Positions 55,119-64,000 of a DNA stretch of 64,000 nucleotides are shown here, in pieces. Below the pieces are notes generated by a model, which saw only the letters and a list, made by a program, of their open reading frames with translations, did not search any database and was not told where the DNA came from. The DNA lies in assembly GCA_963834715.1 (NCBI GenBank), contig CAWIDE010000005.1, forward strand, positions 62,001-126,000, in the 5' to 3' direction. Numbering within the stretch: the stretch's first letter is position 1; every line of letters begins with the position of its first letter. A program made the translations under genes and the position numbers. The DNA comes from CAVSUZ01 sp963834715. Its GTDB lineage: Bacteria; Pseudomonadota; Alphaproteobacteria; Acetobacterales; Acetobacteraceae.

Positions 55119-55165
55119 CCACTGAGATAGTGGAAAGATACTATCAGCATACTGATCGTCAGTAT
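55119..55165 (-). promoter_or_regulatory. cluster of palindromes (likely MarR operators) before the gentisate operon
   Basis: Three inverted repeats overlap: CCACT-gagat-AGTGG (55119-55133), GATAGT-n8-ACTATC (55126-55145) and a perfect ATACTGA-TCG-TCAGTAT (55149-55165). They lie immediately upstream of the monooxygenase start. The 17-bp palindrome fits a MarR dimer site. Confidence 0.7.
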
Positions 55166-55730
55166 AGGGACTTTTTCTGCCACCCAGTCACGCTTACGTG
55201 AGTTTTCCCTGCTGCCATCGGGACGTCATCGGGGACGCCGGTTCGAGCGTGCCTATCAGCACGAGTTCGGGCTCGCCCACGCGGTTGTTGGGCAGGGGCC
55301 ACGCGCTGATACGACCCAGCAAGCCGGTCGACATGTTCGTAAGCCGCATCGCGACGAGCGATCGGGAGGAGCTCGACCCGAATCGAGTTCCCGTGCCAAG
55401 CTCCCAAGCTTCTGAGATCTGCAACGAAACCAACCACCGAGTCGTCGCGCCACCCACAGCAACTGTGGTCACTGCTAACCTATAACGTGGTGAGAATAGG
55501 GATTAATATAGCGCCACACATTCCTAAGCACGGGCGCGGATCGTGATGCGGAAGAAGACCAAATTTCCTTTGAGATTACGAGCTGTGAAATACGTCGAGT
55601 CATGGCAGCTCAGCTGACTTGCTGGACAGAGTAAGCTTGTTGGCTCCGACAGTGGCATCCGCTGGGCGGCATTAATGGTGGGGGGTGAGGACAATCGATC
55701 GAATGCGGCTGGAGCTGGTGACGCTCTCTA
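55166..55730. other. 565-bp gap upstream of the gentisate operon
   Basis: Short frames only, without supportable products. Likely holds the operon promoter in its first part. Confidence 0.4.
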
Positions 55731-55817
55731 CGGAGAGAGTGGGATTCGAACCCACGGTACGCTTGCACGTACACACGCTTTCCAAGCGTGCGCCTTAAGC
55801 CGCTCGGCCATCTCTCC
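55731..55817 (-). tRNA. tRNA-Ser(GGA)
   Basis: The minus strand gives a full cloverleaf: acceptor GGAGAGA/TCTCTCC, D-stem with TGGCCGAGCGGCTTAAGG, anticodon loop CTTGGAAAG (GGA), long variable arm, T arm GGTTCGAATCC. Discriminator is G and CCA is not encoded. It reads UCU/UCC serine codons. Confidence 0.96.
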
Positions 55818-55845
55818 AGCAGACCCTACTATAGCCCCGCTCCCG

Positions 55846-57651
55846 TCAAGCGTCCATCTTCAGTGCGGCCAGGAAGGCGGACTGCGGGATATCCACCTTG
55901 CCGAACTGCCGCATCCGCTTCTTGCCTTCCTTCTGCTTCTCCAGAAGCTTCCGCTTGCGCGTAATATCGCCGCCGTAACACTTCGCCGTCACGTCCTTGG
56001 AAAGGGCGGAGAGCGTCTCCCGCGCGATCACCCGCCCGCCAATCGCGGCCTGGATCGCGATCTTGAACAATTGCCGGGGAATCAGGTCCTTCAGCCTGGC
56101 GCAGATCGCGCGCCCGCGCGCCTCGGCCGCGCTCCGATGAGCGATGAACGACAGAGCATCCACCGCCTCGCCATTCACGAGGATCGAAACCCGCACGAGG
56201 TCACTCGGCCGGTATTCGTCCATCTGGTAGTCGAAGCTGGCATAGCCGCGAGAAACCGACTTCAGCCGGTCGTAGAAGTCGAACACCACCTCGTTCAGCG
56301 GCAACCGGTAGACCACCATCGCCCGATTGCCCACATACGTCAGATCCACCTGCTCTCCGCGGCGCTCAGTGCATAGCTGCAGAACCGCGCCCAGATAGTC
56401 GTCCGGAACCATGATGGTGGCCCTGATCCATGGCTCCTCGATGTGGTCGATCACCGAGCCGTCCGGCATGTCCACCGGGTTGTGCAGCTCCTGCATTTGC
56501 CCGTTGGTGCGGTAGATCCGGTACACCACGGAAGGCGCGGTCGCGATCAGGTCAAGGTCGAACTCCCGCGTCAGCCGTTCCTGGATAATCTCCAGATGGA
56601 GCAGGCCCAGGAAGCCGCATCGGAAGCCGAAGCCCAGGGCGGCCGAGGTCTCCGGCTCGTAATGGAAGCTCGCGTCGTTCAAGCGCAGCTTGGCTAGGCT
56701 CTCCCGCAGCTTCTCGAAATCGTCCGCATCGACCGGGTAAAGCCCGCACCACACCACGGGAACCGAAGGCTTGAACCCCGGCAGGGGTTCGGCCGTGGGA
56801 TTGCGGTCCTCCGTAATGGTATCGCCAATCCGGCAGTCCGCTACGGTCTTAATCGCGGCGGTCAGATAGCCGATCTCACCCGGCCCCAGATCATCCACCG
56901 GGACCATCTTGGGGCTGAACACCCCCACCTGCTCCAGCATGTGCACTGCGCCGGTGGACATCATCCGTAGCTTCTGGCCGCGCCGCAGATGCCCGTCCTT
57001 GACCCGGACCAGGATCACCACCCCAAGGTACTGGTCGTACCAGCTATCCACCAGAAGCGCGTTCAGAGGCGCGTCGGGGTCGCCCTTGGGCGGAGGCAGC
57101 CGCGTTACCAGCGCCTCCAGCACGCCTTCGATGTTCAGCCCGGTTTTGGCGCTGATTTCCACGGCGTCCGAGGCATCGAGCCCGATGACATCCTCGATCT
57201 GCTGGCGCACTCGTTCCGGTTCGGCGGCCGGCAGGTCGATCTTGTTCAGGACCGGCACGATTTCGTGGCCGGCATCGATCGCCTGATACACGTTGGCAAG
57301 GGTCTGCGCCTCTACCCCCTGGCTGGTATCGACCACCAGCAGAGAGCCCTCGCAGGCCGCGAGGCTGCGGCTGACCTCGTACGCGAAGTCCACGTGCCCG
57401 GGCGTATCCATGAGGTTGAGCTCGTACACCTGGCTGTCCTTCGCCTTATAGGTCAGGCGGACGGTCTGGGCCTTGATGGTGATGCCGCGCTCCCGCTCCA
57501 GCGCCATCGTGTCCAGGACCTGGTTGGTCATTTCGCGGTCAGACAGCGCGCCGGTCGCCTGAATCAGCCGGTCGGCGAGGGTGGACTTGCCGTGGTCGAT
57601 ATGGGCGATGATCGCGAAATTGCGGATGTGGCTGATCGGCGTGTCGGTCAT
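55846..57651 (-). CDS. lepA: elongation factor 4 (LepA)
   Basis: About 601 residues, the standard LepA length. G1 AHIDHGKST, G2-region, G3 DTPGH, G4 NKID, then GLNIEGVL, and the LepA C-terminal domain (GGDITRKRKLLEKQKEGKKR). A ribosome-associated GTPase that back-translocates or remodels stalled ribosomes. Start at ATG 57651 (MTDTPISHIRN); a longer open frame to 57768 lacks family support. Confidence 0.97.
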   Translation of the reverse strand: MTDTPISHIRNFAIIAHIDHGKSTLADRLIQATGALSDREMTNQVLDTMALERERGITIKAQTVRLTYKAKDSQVYELNLMDTPGHVDFAYEVSRSLAACEGSLLVVDTSQGVEAQTLANVYQAIDAGHEIVPVLNKIDLPAAEPERVRQQIEDVIGLDASDAVEISAKTGLNIEGVLEALVTRLPPPKGDPDAPLNALLVDSWYDQYLGVVILVRVKDGHLRRGQKLRMMSTGAVHMLEQVGVFSPKMVPVDDLGPGEIGYLTAAIKTVADCRIGDTITEDRNPTAEPLPGFKPSVPVVWCGLYPVDADDFEKLRESLAKLRLNDASFHYEPETSAALGFGFRCGFLGLLHLEIIQERLTREFDLDLIATAPSVVYRIYRTNGQMQELHNPVDMPDGSVIDHIEEPWIRATIMVPDDYLGAVLQLCTERRGEQVDLTYVGNRAMVVYRLPLNEVVFDFYDRLKSVSRGYASFDYQMDEYRPSDLVRVSILVNGEAVDALSFIAHRSAAEARGRAICARLKDLIPRQLFKIAIQAAIGGRVIARETLSALSKDVTAKCYGGDITRKRKLLEKQKEGKKRMRQFGKVDIPQSAFLAALKMDA

Positions 57652-57803
57652 GTACTCGGGGGCAAACGTGGAAACGCGCCCACAGATAGGCGCTAATCCG
57701 GCACGAAGCCAGTGCGCGAGCCCAACTCCTGACCGTGTGCTAACCGGTTGGTAAGCTTTTTCTCCCACAATCCCCGGTCCGCAGAGCAGAAGGCACGGCG
57801 GCC

Positions 57804-57980
57804 ATGCGTGTGGCGCTGATTGGAGCAGGGTATTGGGGAAAAAAGCTCCTCCGCAACCTGCTGCAGAGTTCCGGATACCGGGTACGCACGGTGATCGAGC
57901 GTAAGCCCGGCGTGTTGGCGGTGGCGACGGAGCTTACCTTGTCGCCGGTTGCCAACTCCGTCGTTGCCGATCGATGGTGA
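57804..57980 (+). pseudogene. Gfo/Idh/MocA oxidoreductase N-terminal stub
   Basis: 58 codons from ATG 57804: MRVALIGAGYWGKKLLRNLL (dinucleotide-binding GxGYWG) then loses similarity and stops at 57980. The GT61 gene starts inside its end at 57974. A full enzyme would be ~330 residues, so this is a remnant left by recombination. Confidence 0.6.
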
Positions 57981-59050
57981 TAAACGGCGCACGGGCTGCG
58001 ACCGAGGAACGGGTGGTAGAAGAATCCCGACCGTTCGTCGGGAGGGGACACCTCCGTATCGGAGAGACGATAACCGATCCCGCAATCCGCTCGCGGTTTG
58101 CCCGCCCTGCCAGCTGGTCGCCGGTCACGCATTGGCGTCTGCGCAACGTATCACTCGAGCCCACGTTTGCATTGGTCTTTGCCGAGGGAGAGGTCCTCGA
58201 GCAGACGCGCTTTGTCGAGTTTCCGTGGGAGGAAGCGTTCGCCAAGCAGCAACTCATTCGTGATCGGATTAATGTGCAAGACAAGCGCCTCTACATGGGC
58301 TTCAATCGGGTCTATGTCAATTACTTCCATTGGATTGCACAGTGTGTCCCGGCCATCGCCTCCTATCATGATTTTCCCGACTTCCCTTGTGGGGAACTGC
58401 TGCTTAGGCCGTTGTCGCAACTTCAACTGAGGGCGCTGCAGCTTGCGGGCATCCCTCTTACAAGCTGTAGAGTGATCGCGGAGCCGACGGCAATTGATGT
58501 CGCCGATATTACCTATTGCAACTTGCTGAGCAACTACACCCCTTCCTCGTTCACCCCTTCCTCGTTCAGTCTTGCCGTGTTTGACCGAATGGCCGAGCGT
58601 GCGCTGCCGAGTACGCCGATGACGGAGGCATCTCGTCTCATATATGTGTGGAGAATCAACTCGCCGGCACGTCCGATGCGCAACGAAGACGACCTGCTGG
58701 ACCTTCTAACCAGCTACGGTATCGAGCCTGTCATCCTGAGTGGTCTTAAACTCGACGATCAGATTGCGCTGTTTCGGAACGCCCGCCTGATCATAGGTCC
58801 GCATGGTGCGGGCTTGTGCAACATCGTGTTTTGCCGGCCCGGAGCAGTGCTCTACGAGCTATTTCCTAGCCATTGGGTCAATCCCTGTATGAACCAGCTC
58901 GCTCAGGCGCGCGAACTCAACTACTGGTGCGATGCGTTTCGCGCCGAGGCCCGGCCAGACCTGCGGCAGCATAAAACGCCGTGGCAGGTCAATCTCAATG
59001 TGATCAAGAGGCGTCTGGAAGAAATCCTTTCATCTTACGATATCTTGTGA
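57974..59050 (+). CDS. GT61-family glycosyltransferase
   Basis: About 358 residues. GT61/DUF563 core: YFHWIAQCVPAI, GPHGAGLCNIVFCRPGAVLYE, WVNPCMNQLAQA. Likely adds a sugar to a surface polysaccharide. A 15-bp tandem duplication makes TPSSFTPSSF inside. Paired with a broken relative at 59195-60311. No clear ribosome site. Confidence 0.8.
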   Translation: MVINGARAATEERVVEESRPFVGRGHLRIGETITDPAIRSRFARPASWSPVTHWRLRNVSLEPTFALVFAEGEVLEQTRFVEFPWEEAFAKQQLIRDRINVQDKRLYMGFNRVYVNYFHWIAQCVPAIASYHDFPDFPCGELLLRPLSQLQLRALQLAGIPLTSCRVIAEPTAIDVADITYCNLLSNYTPSSFTPSSFSLAVFDRMAERALPSTPMTEASRLIYVWRINSPARPMRNEDDLLDLLTSYGIEPVILSGLKLDDQIALFRNARLIIGPHGAGLCNIVFCRPGAVLYELFPSHWVNPCMNQLAQARELNYWCDAFRAEARPDLRQHKTPWQVNLNVIKRRLEEILSSYDIL

Positions 59051-59194
59051 GTGGAGCATTCGAGCCGAGCGTGGCTTAGTCCGCCGGCCCCACGCCTCCG
59101 CGTCCTCGCCTACGGGCTAACCTCGTTCTCTGAAAGAAGGCAATTGTCCGGCCGAACAACCCGACTCCGACCACCACCAGTTCGGCGCTGGATG

Positions 59195-60311
59195 TTATAG
59201 GGCAGGCCCGTGAACCTCGGCGTAGGTCAACTCAATTTGTGCAAGACGCTCGAGCGTCAGATCGAGATCGACCGTCCAGGGCACGTTGTGACCGAACTGG
59301 GCGAAGGTTCCGTGGGATTCGTGAGCGTCCGCCCAGTAGTGTATCCCAGTCCCCTGGGCGAAGAGGTTGATACACGGTCCGAGGAAGGAGTGCGTCCAGT
59401 GATCAGGAATAAGCTCGTACAGCACCGCACCAGGACGGCAAAACACAACGTTGCCGAGGCCCGCACCGTGCGGGCCGAGAACAAGGACTGCTTCGTGGAA
59501 AAGCCGGACCTGCTCGTCAACAGTCAGCGTACTTGGAATGATCGGCTCAATTCCCCGTTCTATGAGGGTACTCAACAAGAGCATCTTCGTTCGTCATCGG
59601 ACGGCGTGAGGCGTCGAGGCGCCACACGTAGATCCGGCGCTCGGGCCTCTCGCCAGCGCGCGCCTCTGGACCGCAAGCAGCACGAATTATCCGGTCGAAC
59701 ACACCCCGCCCCAGCTTTGAAGGCGCATAATGAGGCAGGAGCAGAGAGGAATAGACCAGCTCGTCGACCGCTACGACCCGGTCCGCACTGACCTCGGCGA
59801 TCTCCGGAAGCTTAAGCCCGGCAAGAGCGAGCGCGCGCCGCTGCTGAATGTTCAGGGCAGGCAGAAGGAGTATCCCCTCAGCGAACTCGGGCTCGATCGC
59901 ATAGCCAGCAATGGCGGGGATACACTCTGTGGTCCAATGAAGGTAGTTGGCATGATGGCGGTTGAACCCGCAATAGACCCGGCGCCCGCGGACTTGGAGC
60001 CTGCCATTGCGATCGCGTGTGGCCGCCGCTGCACAATCGCCGAGAACCCGGGGGTGATGTGGCCCAAAATAGCACGACCATGGCATGGGAGTTCCCTCAT
60101 GGAAAACCATGGCGGTGACGGGATCAAGCACGACATTGTGTGCTGTGATATGCTAAGTCGGCAGAGAGAAGAAATGACGTGCATATCGCCGCGCCACCTG
60201 CGGGTGGAAGCGCGAGCCAAGAAAAATGTCGGCCTTGCTACTCAGGGGGAAGCTAGGCTCGATCTCACGCAGCTCAAAGGCAGACGCCATGTTAAAGTTC
60301 ATCGAGTTCGA
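59195..60311 (-). pseudogene. GT61-family glycosyltransferase, broken by a stop and a frameshift
   Basis: Homologous to the gene at 57974 but on the other strand. It would start near 60311 (MNFNMASAFELREIEPSF), meets TAG at about 60159-60161, continues in the same frame with LDPVTAMVFHEGTPMPWS, YLHWTTECIPAIAGY, IYVWRLDASRRPMTNED, then shifts frame near 59570 to STLIERGIEP and GPHGAGLGNVVFCRPGAVLY. Two lesions: clearly inactive. Confidence 0.8.
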
Positions 60312-60639
60312 CAGGCGTGTACTGACTAGTCCATGGAAGCATCACTGCGCACGCCGGGTTAGCCATCCGACATGTCGACCGCCGAGCGAACGCTCAAAGC
60401 TGAGGACCCTCATTCAACTGAAATCTACAATGCCGACGCCCAAGTAGCTCCGCCCTGTCCACATCCTCGCCTCCTCGTTTGTTCGATCGCAGTAAATAGA
60501 CTGGCTCTGACACGACGCTTCAACGAGCTTCCAGACCTGCACGACGCGTCAAGGCTCCCAACCGAATGCACTCGCCAGTATGTGTCGGGGATGTAAATAA
60601 CCTCTTAAATTTCCGAGCCAACTCAAAACTTCGAAGCAC
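60312..60639. other. 328-bp gap, no supported gene
   Basis: Only shadow frames. No hairpin or repeat was noticed. Confidence 0.4.
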
Positions 60640-63325
60640 TCAGATGGGCAGGTCGCGATGTCGACGCGAAACTACGGTAGAAGCACTTTCCAGCTTCGGG
60701 AACCAACGATAGCGCTCGATCGCGCCGCCGGCCTGATTGCAGTAGTCCCCTCTGCCGTCCCCGGGTGCGGGCCTATCCAGCATCAATCTCGGCGATCTCC
60801 GTGTGATGCCTCCACTTGGAACTCCATCTTCTTCCAACTGGGCAAAAAGATCCCCCTGCTCTCCCGGCCGCGCGATACTCCCCCGCTGCACCGGCGCGGC
60901 CGGCTGCGCCCCCGGCGGTTCCCCATCCCCCATAGCCTCCGCAACAATCGCCTCTGCCTCCGCCAGCAGTCGCTCCTCATCGGCCCCCGAACGCACGCTC
61001 TCCCGTCCGATCTCCAGCAGCACCGGTACCGCCAGCGGCGAGACGCGTGACAGCGCCATGTGGACCACTCGGCCTCGCACGCGTTTCAGCATCCCCGCCA
61101 CGCGCCCGAGATCGACCAACCCGGAGGCGGCATCCGCGCGGGTCGCTCGCAGCAGAATGTGATCCGGCTGGTGCTTGCGGAGAACGTCGTAAATCAGGTC
61201 GCTGTTCACGGTAACCTGCCGGCGGGTCTTCTCGGCTCCGGGGTGGTTGCGTTCGATCAGCCCGGCAATCACCGCGACGCTGCGGAAGCTGCGCTTGAGC
61301 ATCGAGCTTTCGGCCATCCACGCCTCCAGATCGTCGCCCAGCAAGTCTTCCTCGAACAGCACAGCGACATTCAGCGGCTGATAAGCCGACCAGATACCCA
61401 GAACGTAATCCGTGGCAACGAAACCAATGGGCGCGTAACCGGCACGCTCCATCCGCCTCGTCACCAGCATGCCCAAGGTCTGATGCGCCTGGCGGCCCTC
61501 GAAGCAGTAAGCGACCAGGTACCACCGCCCCGCGCGAGGGAAAGTCTCTACCAAAAGATCGTTGCGGCCGGGCAAGCGGGAGCGGCGTTTCTGTAGCCGC
61601 AGCCATTCCTGAACCGCGTCGGGGAACACATGCCAGCTTTCGGGATCCTGCATCAAGCCGCGCACGCGATCGGCGAGGTTCGTGGTCATCGGCATGCGGC
61701 CGCCTTCGTACGCGGGGACCAAGGGTTCGCCCTCGCCACCCTCGGCGCATTCGACCGCCAATTCGTAGATCCGGAGAAACCGCAGCAGCCGGCCCGCGAA
61801 CATAAAGGTGTCGCCCGGGCAGAGCGTGTTAACGAAGTTCTCCTCGATTTCGCCTAGGACGGGGCCGATGCGCCTCTTACCGGCTAACCGCACCCTTAGC
61901 ATCGGTGCTGCGACGATGGTCCCGATGTTCATCCGGTGCTGACGGGCGATTCGCTCCGAACGGACATGCACGCGCCCCTCGGAATCTCGGAACAGCTTGC
62001 GGTAGCGCTCGTAGGCCGCCAGCGCGTAGCCTCCGTTCTCCACAAACGACAGCGCGTCATCGAAATCCTGGCGCGATAACGCGGCGTACGGGGCGGCGCG
62101 GATTACCTCGGCATACGCCTCATCCGGAAGGAACGGACCCGCGCAGACCATCCCCAGCAGATGCTGGGCCAGCACATCCAGCCCACCAGGCCGCGGCGGA
62201 TCGCCGTCGAGGTCGTGGGCCGCGACCCCGAGCATAGCGGCCTCGCATTCCAGCACCTCAAAGCGGTTCGCCGGCACCAAGACGGCACGGCTCGGTTCGT
62301 CCATGCGGTGGTTGGCCCGGCCGACGCGCTGCAGCAGCCGCGAGACACCCTTGGGGGCGCCGACCTGGATGACCTGATCGACCCCGCCCCAGTCAATGCC
62401 CAGATCGAGCGAGGAGGTTGCAACCACGGCGCGCAGACGCCCCTCGGCCATTGCGGCTTCGACCCGGCGGCGCTGTTCGACCTCCAGGCTGCCGTGATGG
62501 AGCGCGATGGGCAGCGTGGCGTTATTCAGCTTCCACAGAGCGTTGAACATCAGCTCGGCCTGGGCGCGCGTGTTGACGAAAACGATGGTCATGTTGGCGG
62601 CGCGTATGCGGGCCATGACCTCGGGTGCGGCCTCCAGCGCCATATGGCCGGACCACGCCAACGGCCCCGCTGGAAGTTGCATCGTGAGCTCAGGTGGGGC
62701 GCCGTCCGCGACCTCGAGCCGGCGTGTCGCACCGACAAACGCCTGGATGGCGCCTGGGTGGGCGACGGTGGCGGAGAGCCCCATCCGACGCAGGCCCGGG
62801 GCCATGCTGGCCAGACGTTCGGCGCAGAGCGCGAGCTGGTCGCCGCGCTTGGTGCCCGCCAGCGCATGGACTTCGTCCAGGACCAGGGTGCGGAGTTCCA
62901 CCGAACATCCTTGTCGGCTCGGGCATCGAGAGCAGGACGGCGAGGCTCTCCGGCGTGGTGAGCAGAATATGAGGCGGGTGCTCGCGCTGCCGGACGCGTC
63001 GGTTCGCCGGCGTGTCGCCGGTGCGCGTCTCGATCGCGACGGGCAGGTTCATCTCCCGCACCGGGGCCGCGAGATTGCGCGCAATATCGGTTGCCAGCGC
63101 CTTGAGCGGGCTGACGTAGAGCGTGTGCAGTCGGGGGGTCGGATCTGCAGCAAGCTCCATCAGCGAAGGCAGGAAGCCGGCCAGCGTCTTGCCCCCACCG
63201 GTGGGTGCGATCAGCAGCACGCTTTCCTTGGCTGCCGCGGCTTTCAGGAGCGCAAGCTGGTGCGGCCGTGGGGTCCAGCCGCGGGCCGTGAACCAGTCCG
63301 CAAACGGGGAGGGGAGGGTGGTCAT
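60640..63325 (-). pseudogene. ligase-associated DEXH helicase (Lhr-type), frameshift near 62900
   Basis: The N-terminal frame (63325 to ~62900): ADWFTARGWTPRPHQLALLK, Walker A APTGGGKTLAGF, TTPESLAVLLSMPE. The other frame then carries LRTLVLDEVHALAGTKRGDQ (DEVH box), LSATVAHPGAIQAF, SSLDLGIDWGG, LQRVGRANHR (motif VI), then the Lhr core and a C-terminal extension. One base extra near 62897-62902 breaks it. The C-terminus is longer (~895 codons total) than the ~820 usual for this family. Family genes commonly neighbour DNA ligase for double-strand break response; ligase is not in view. Confidence 0.88.
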
Positions 63326-63340
63326 GGCTGATATGCGAAT

Positions 63341-63464
63341 TTTTGGATGACGTAGCCCTGGCGGCGAGGCGCGCCAACGGGCGATGCTGGAGCGGGACTG
63401 GCATGTTGCCGGGCATCCGCTTCCGTCTGACAAATTTTCATAATTAACGAAATAGGTCATCGCC
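63341..63464. other. intergenic region between helicase and acetyltransferase
   Basis: 124 bases, divergent promoter region; no feature recognised. Confidence 0.35.
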
Positions 63465-64000
63465 GTGAGTTCGAGCCAACACACCAACTCCCTCGGGCAG
63501 CCGATCGGGTTTCCGGTGCCTTCATGGCAGCCTCGACCCCGCCCAGGGCGAACCTCGATGGAAGGCAGGTTCTGCCGGCTGGAGGCGCTGGACGCGGATC
63601 GGCATACCGCGGCGCTATTCGCTGCGAACAGCGAAGACAAGGAAGGCAGGAACTGGACCTATCTTCCATATGGGCCATTCGAACGGTTCGACGATTATCG
63701 CGCGTGGGCCGTTCAGTATAGCCGCGGTGATGATCCGCTATTCTTTGCGGTGATCGCGCGGGACAGCGGGGAAGCCGGGGGCGTGGCGAGCTACCTGCGG
63801 ATCGAGCCCGCGATGGGATGCATTGAGGTCGGCGGGATCAACTTCAGTCCCCGCCTGCAGCGGAGACCGGCGGCTACGGAATCGATGTATCTGATGATGC
63901 GGCGCGCCTTCGATGAACTTGGGTATAGGCGGTACGAATGGAAGTGCGACGCGCTTAACGGGCCCTCGCGCCAGGCGGCCCAGCGTCTTGGATTCAGCTT
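63465..64000 (+). CDS. GNAT-family acetyltransferase (RimJ/RimL-like), partial
   Basis: Runs off the window. From GTG 63465 or ATG 63558 (MEGRFCRLEALDADRHTAAL). Features: YGPFERFDDYRAW, PLFFAVIARDSGEAGGVASYL, EVGGINFSPRLQRRPAATES (acetyl-CoA site region), and YRRYEWKCDALNGPSRQAAQ RLGF near the edge, all typical of GNAT proteins of the RimJ/RimL type. The substrate is unknown. Confidence 0.85.
   Translation, partial: MSSSQHTNSLGQPIGFPVPSWQPRPRPGRTSMEGRFCRLEALDADRHTAALFAANSEDKEGRNWTYLPYGPFERFDDYRAWAVQYSRGDDPLFFAVIARDSGEAGGVASYLRIEPAMGCIEVGGINFSPRLQRRPAATESMYLMMRRAFDELGYRRYEWKCDALNGPSRQAAQRLGFS

Noticed and set aside
57652..57768. N-terminal extension of LepA
   Set aside because: Family proteins start at MTDTPISHIRN; the extra 39 codons have no support.

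Overview
The window is high-GC DNA that looks alphaproteobacterial, most likely Rhodospirillales/Acetobacteraceae. The clues are an XoxF-XoxG-XoxJ lanthanide methanol oxidation cluster, NanR-type and ribose-type transport genes, REP-like CTCTCCCGC hairpin repeats and the general style of the proteins. The assignment rests on gene content only. Housekeeping anchors are lepA, a tRNA-Ser(GGA), a Pal-like lipoprotein and a ligase-associated helicase.

Layout. 1-5.7 kb: end of a chromate transporter, then a sugar ABC transporter (binding protein, ATPase-permease fusion with a frameshift, permease) with a divergent NanR-like regulator. 5.8-10.8 kb: two exported small genes including a cytochrome c, then xoxF (frameshifted), xoxG and xoxJ. 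10.8-15.9 kb: a dehydrogenase, Pal-like lipoprotein, DedA, a branched-chain-type binding protein and a two-subunit CoA transferase. 15.99-18.55 kb: a complete IS1595-type element with 20-bp terminal repeats and a perfect 8-bp target duplication, carrying three overlapping passenger genes besides its transposase. 18.6-33.5 kb: an accessory zone with structured repeats, a receiver-domain protein, MITE-like repeats, Fic plus a truncated resolvase, nested insertion sequences, a DUF2061 gene inside an inverted repeat, a divergent groEL with four small genes, a groEL remnant, and truncated IS3 and IS6 genes.

33.8-44.1 kb lies between two different short-period repeat arrays (32-bp and 33-bp). It holds the nickel-pincer lactate racemase operon larA-larC-larE-larB, a deazaflavin-type oxidoreductase, an SDR with an ArsR regulator, and decayed sulfotransferase and glycosyltransferase genes. 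44.1-48.3 kb: exported PCMT-like methyltransferase, membrane spermidine-synthase-like protein and an alpha/beta hydrolase in one operon. 49-51.2 kb: a broken sulfotransferase and an IS5-type element. 51.3-55.2 kb: a gentisate-pathway operon (3-hydroxybenzoate 6-monooxygenase, gentisate dioxygenase, frameshifted fumarylpyruvate hydrolase, MarR regulator, aldolase fragment) with palindromes in its promoter. 55.7-64 kb: tRNA-Ser, lepA, two GT61 genes (one broken), the helicase and a GNAT acetyltransferase running off the end.

Many genes carry single-base frame breaks (ATPase-permease, xoxF, fumarylpyruvate hydrolase, both sulfotransferases, GT4, GT61, helicase, IS5). Some may be assembly errors and should be checked against reads before calling the pathways dead. 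The strongest candidates for something new are the passenger operon inside the IS1595-type element and the paired-hairpin repeats at 18.8 and 20.1 kb.
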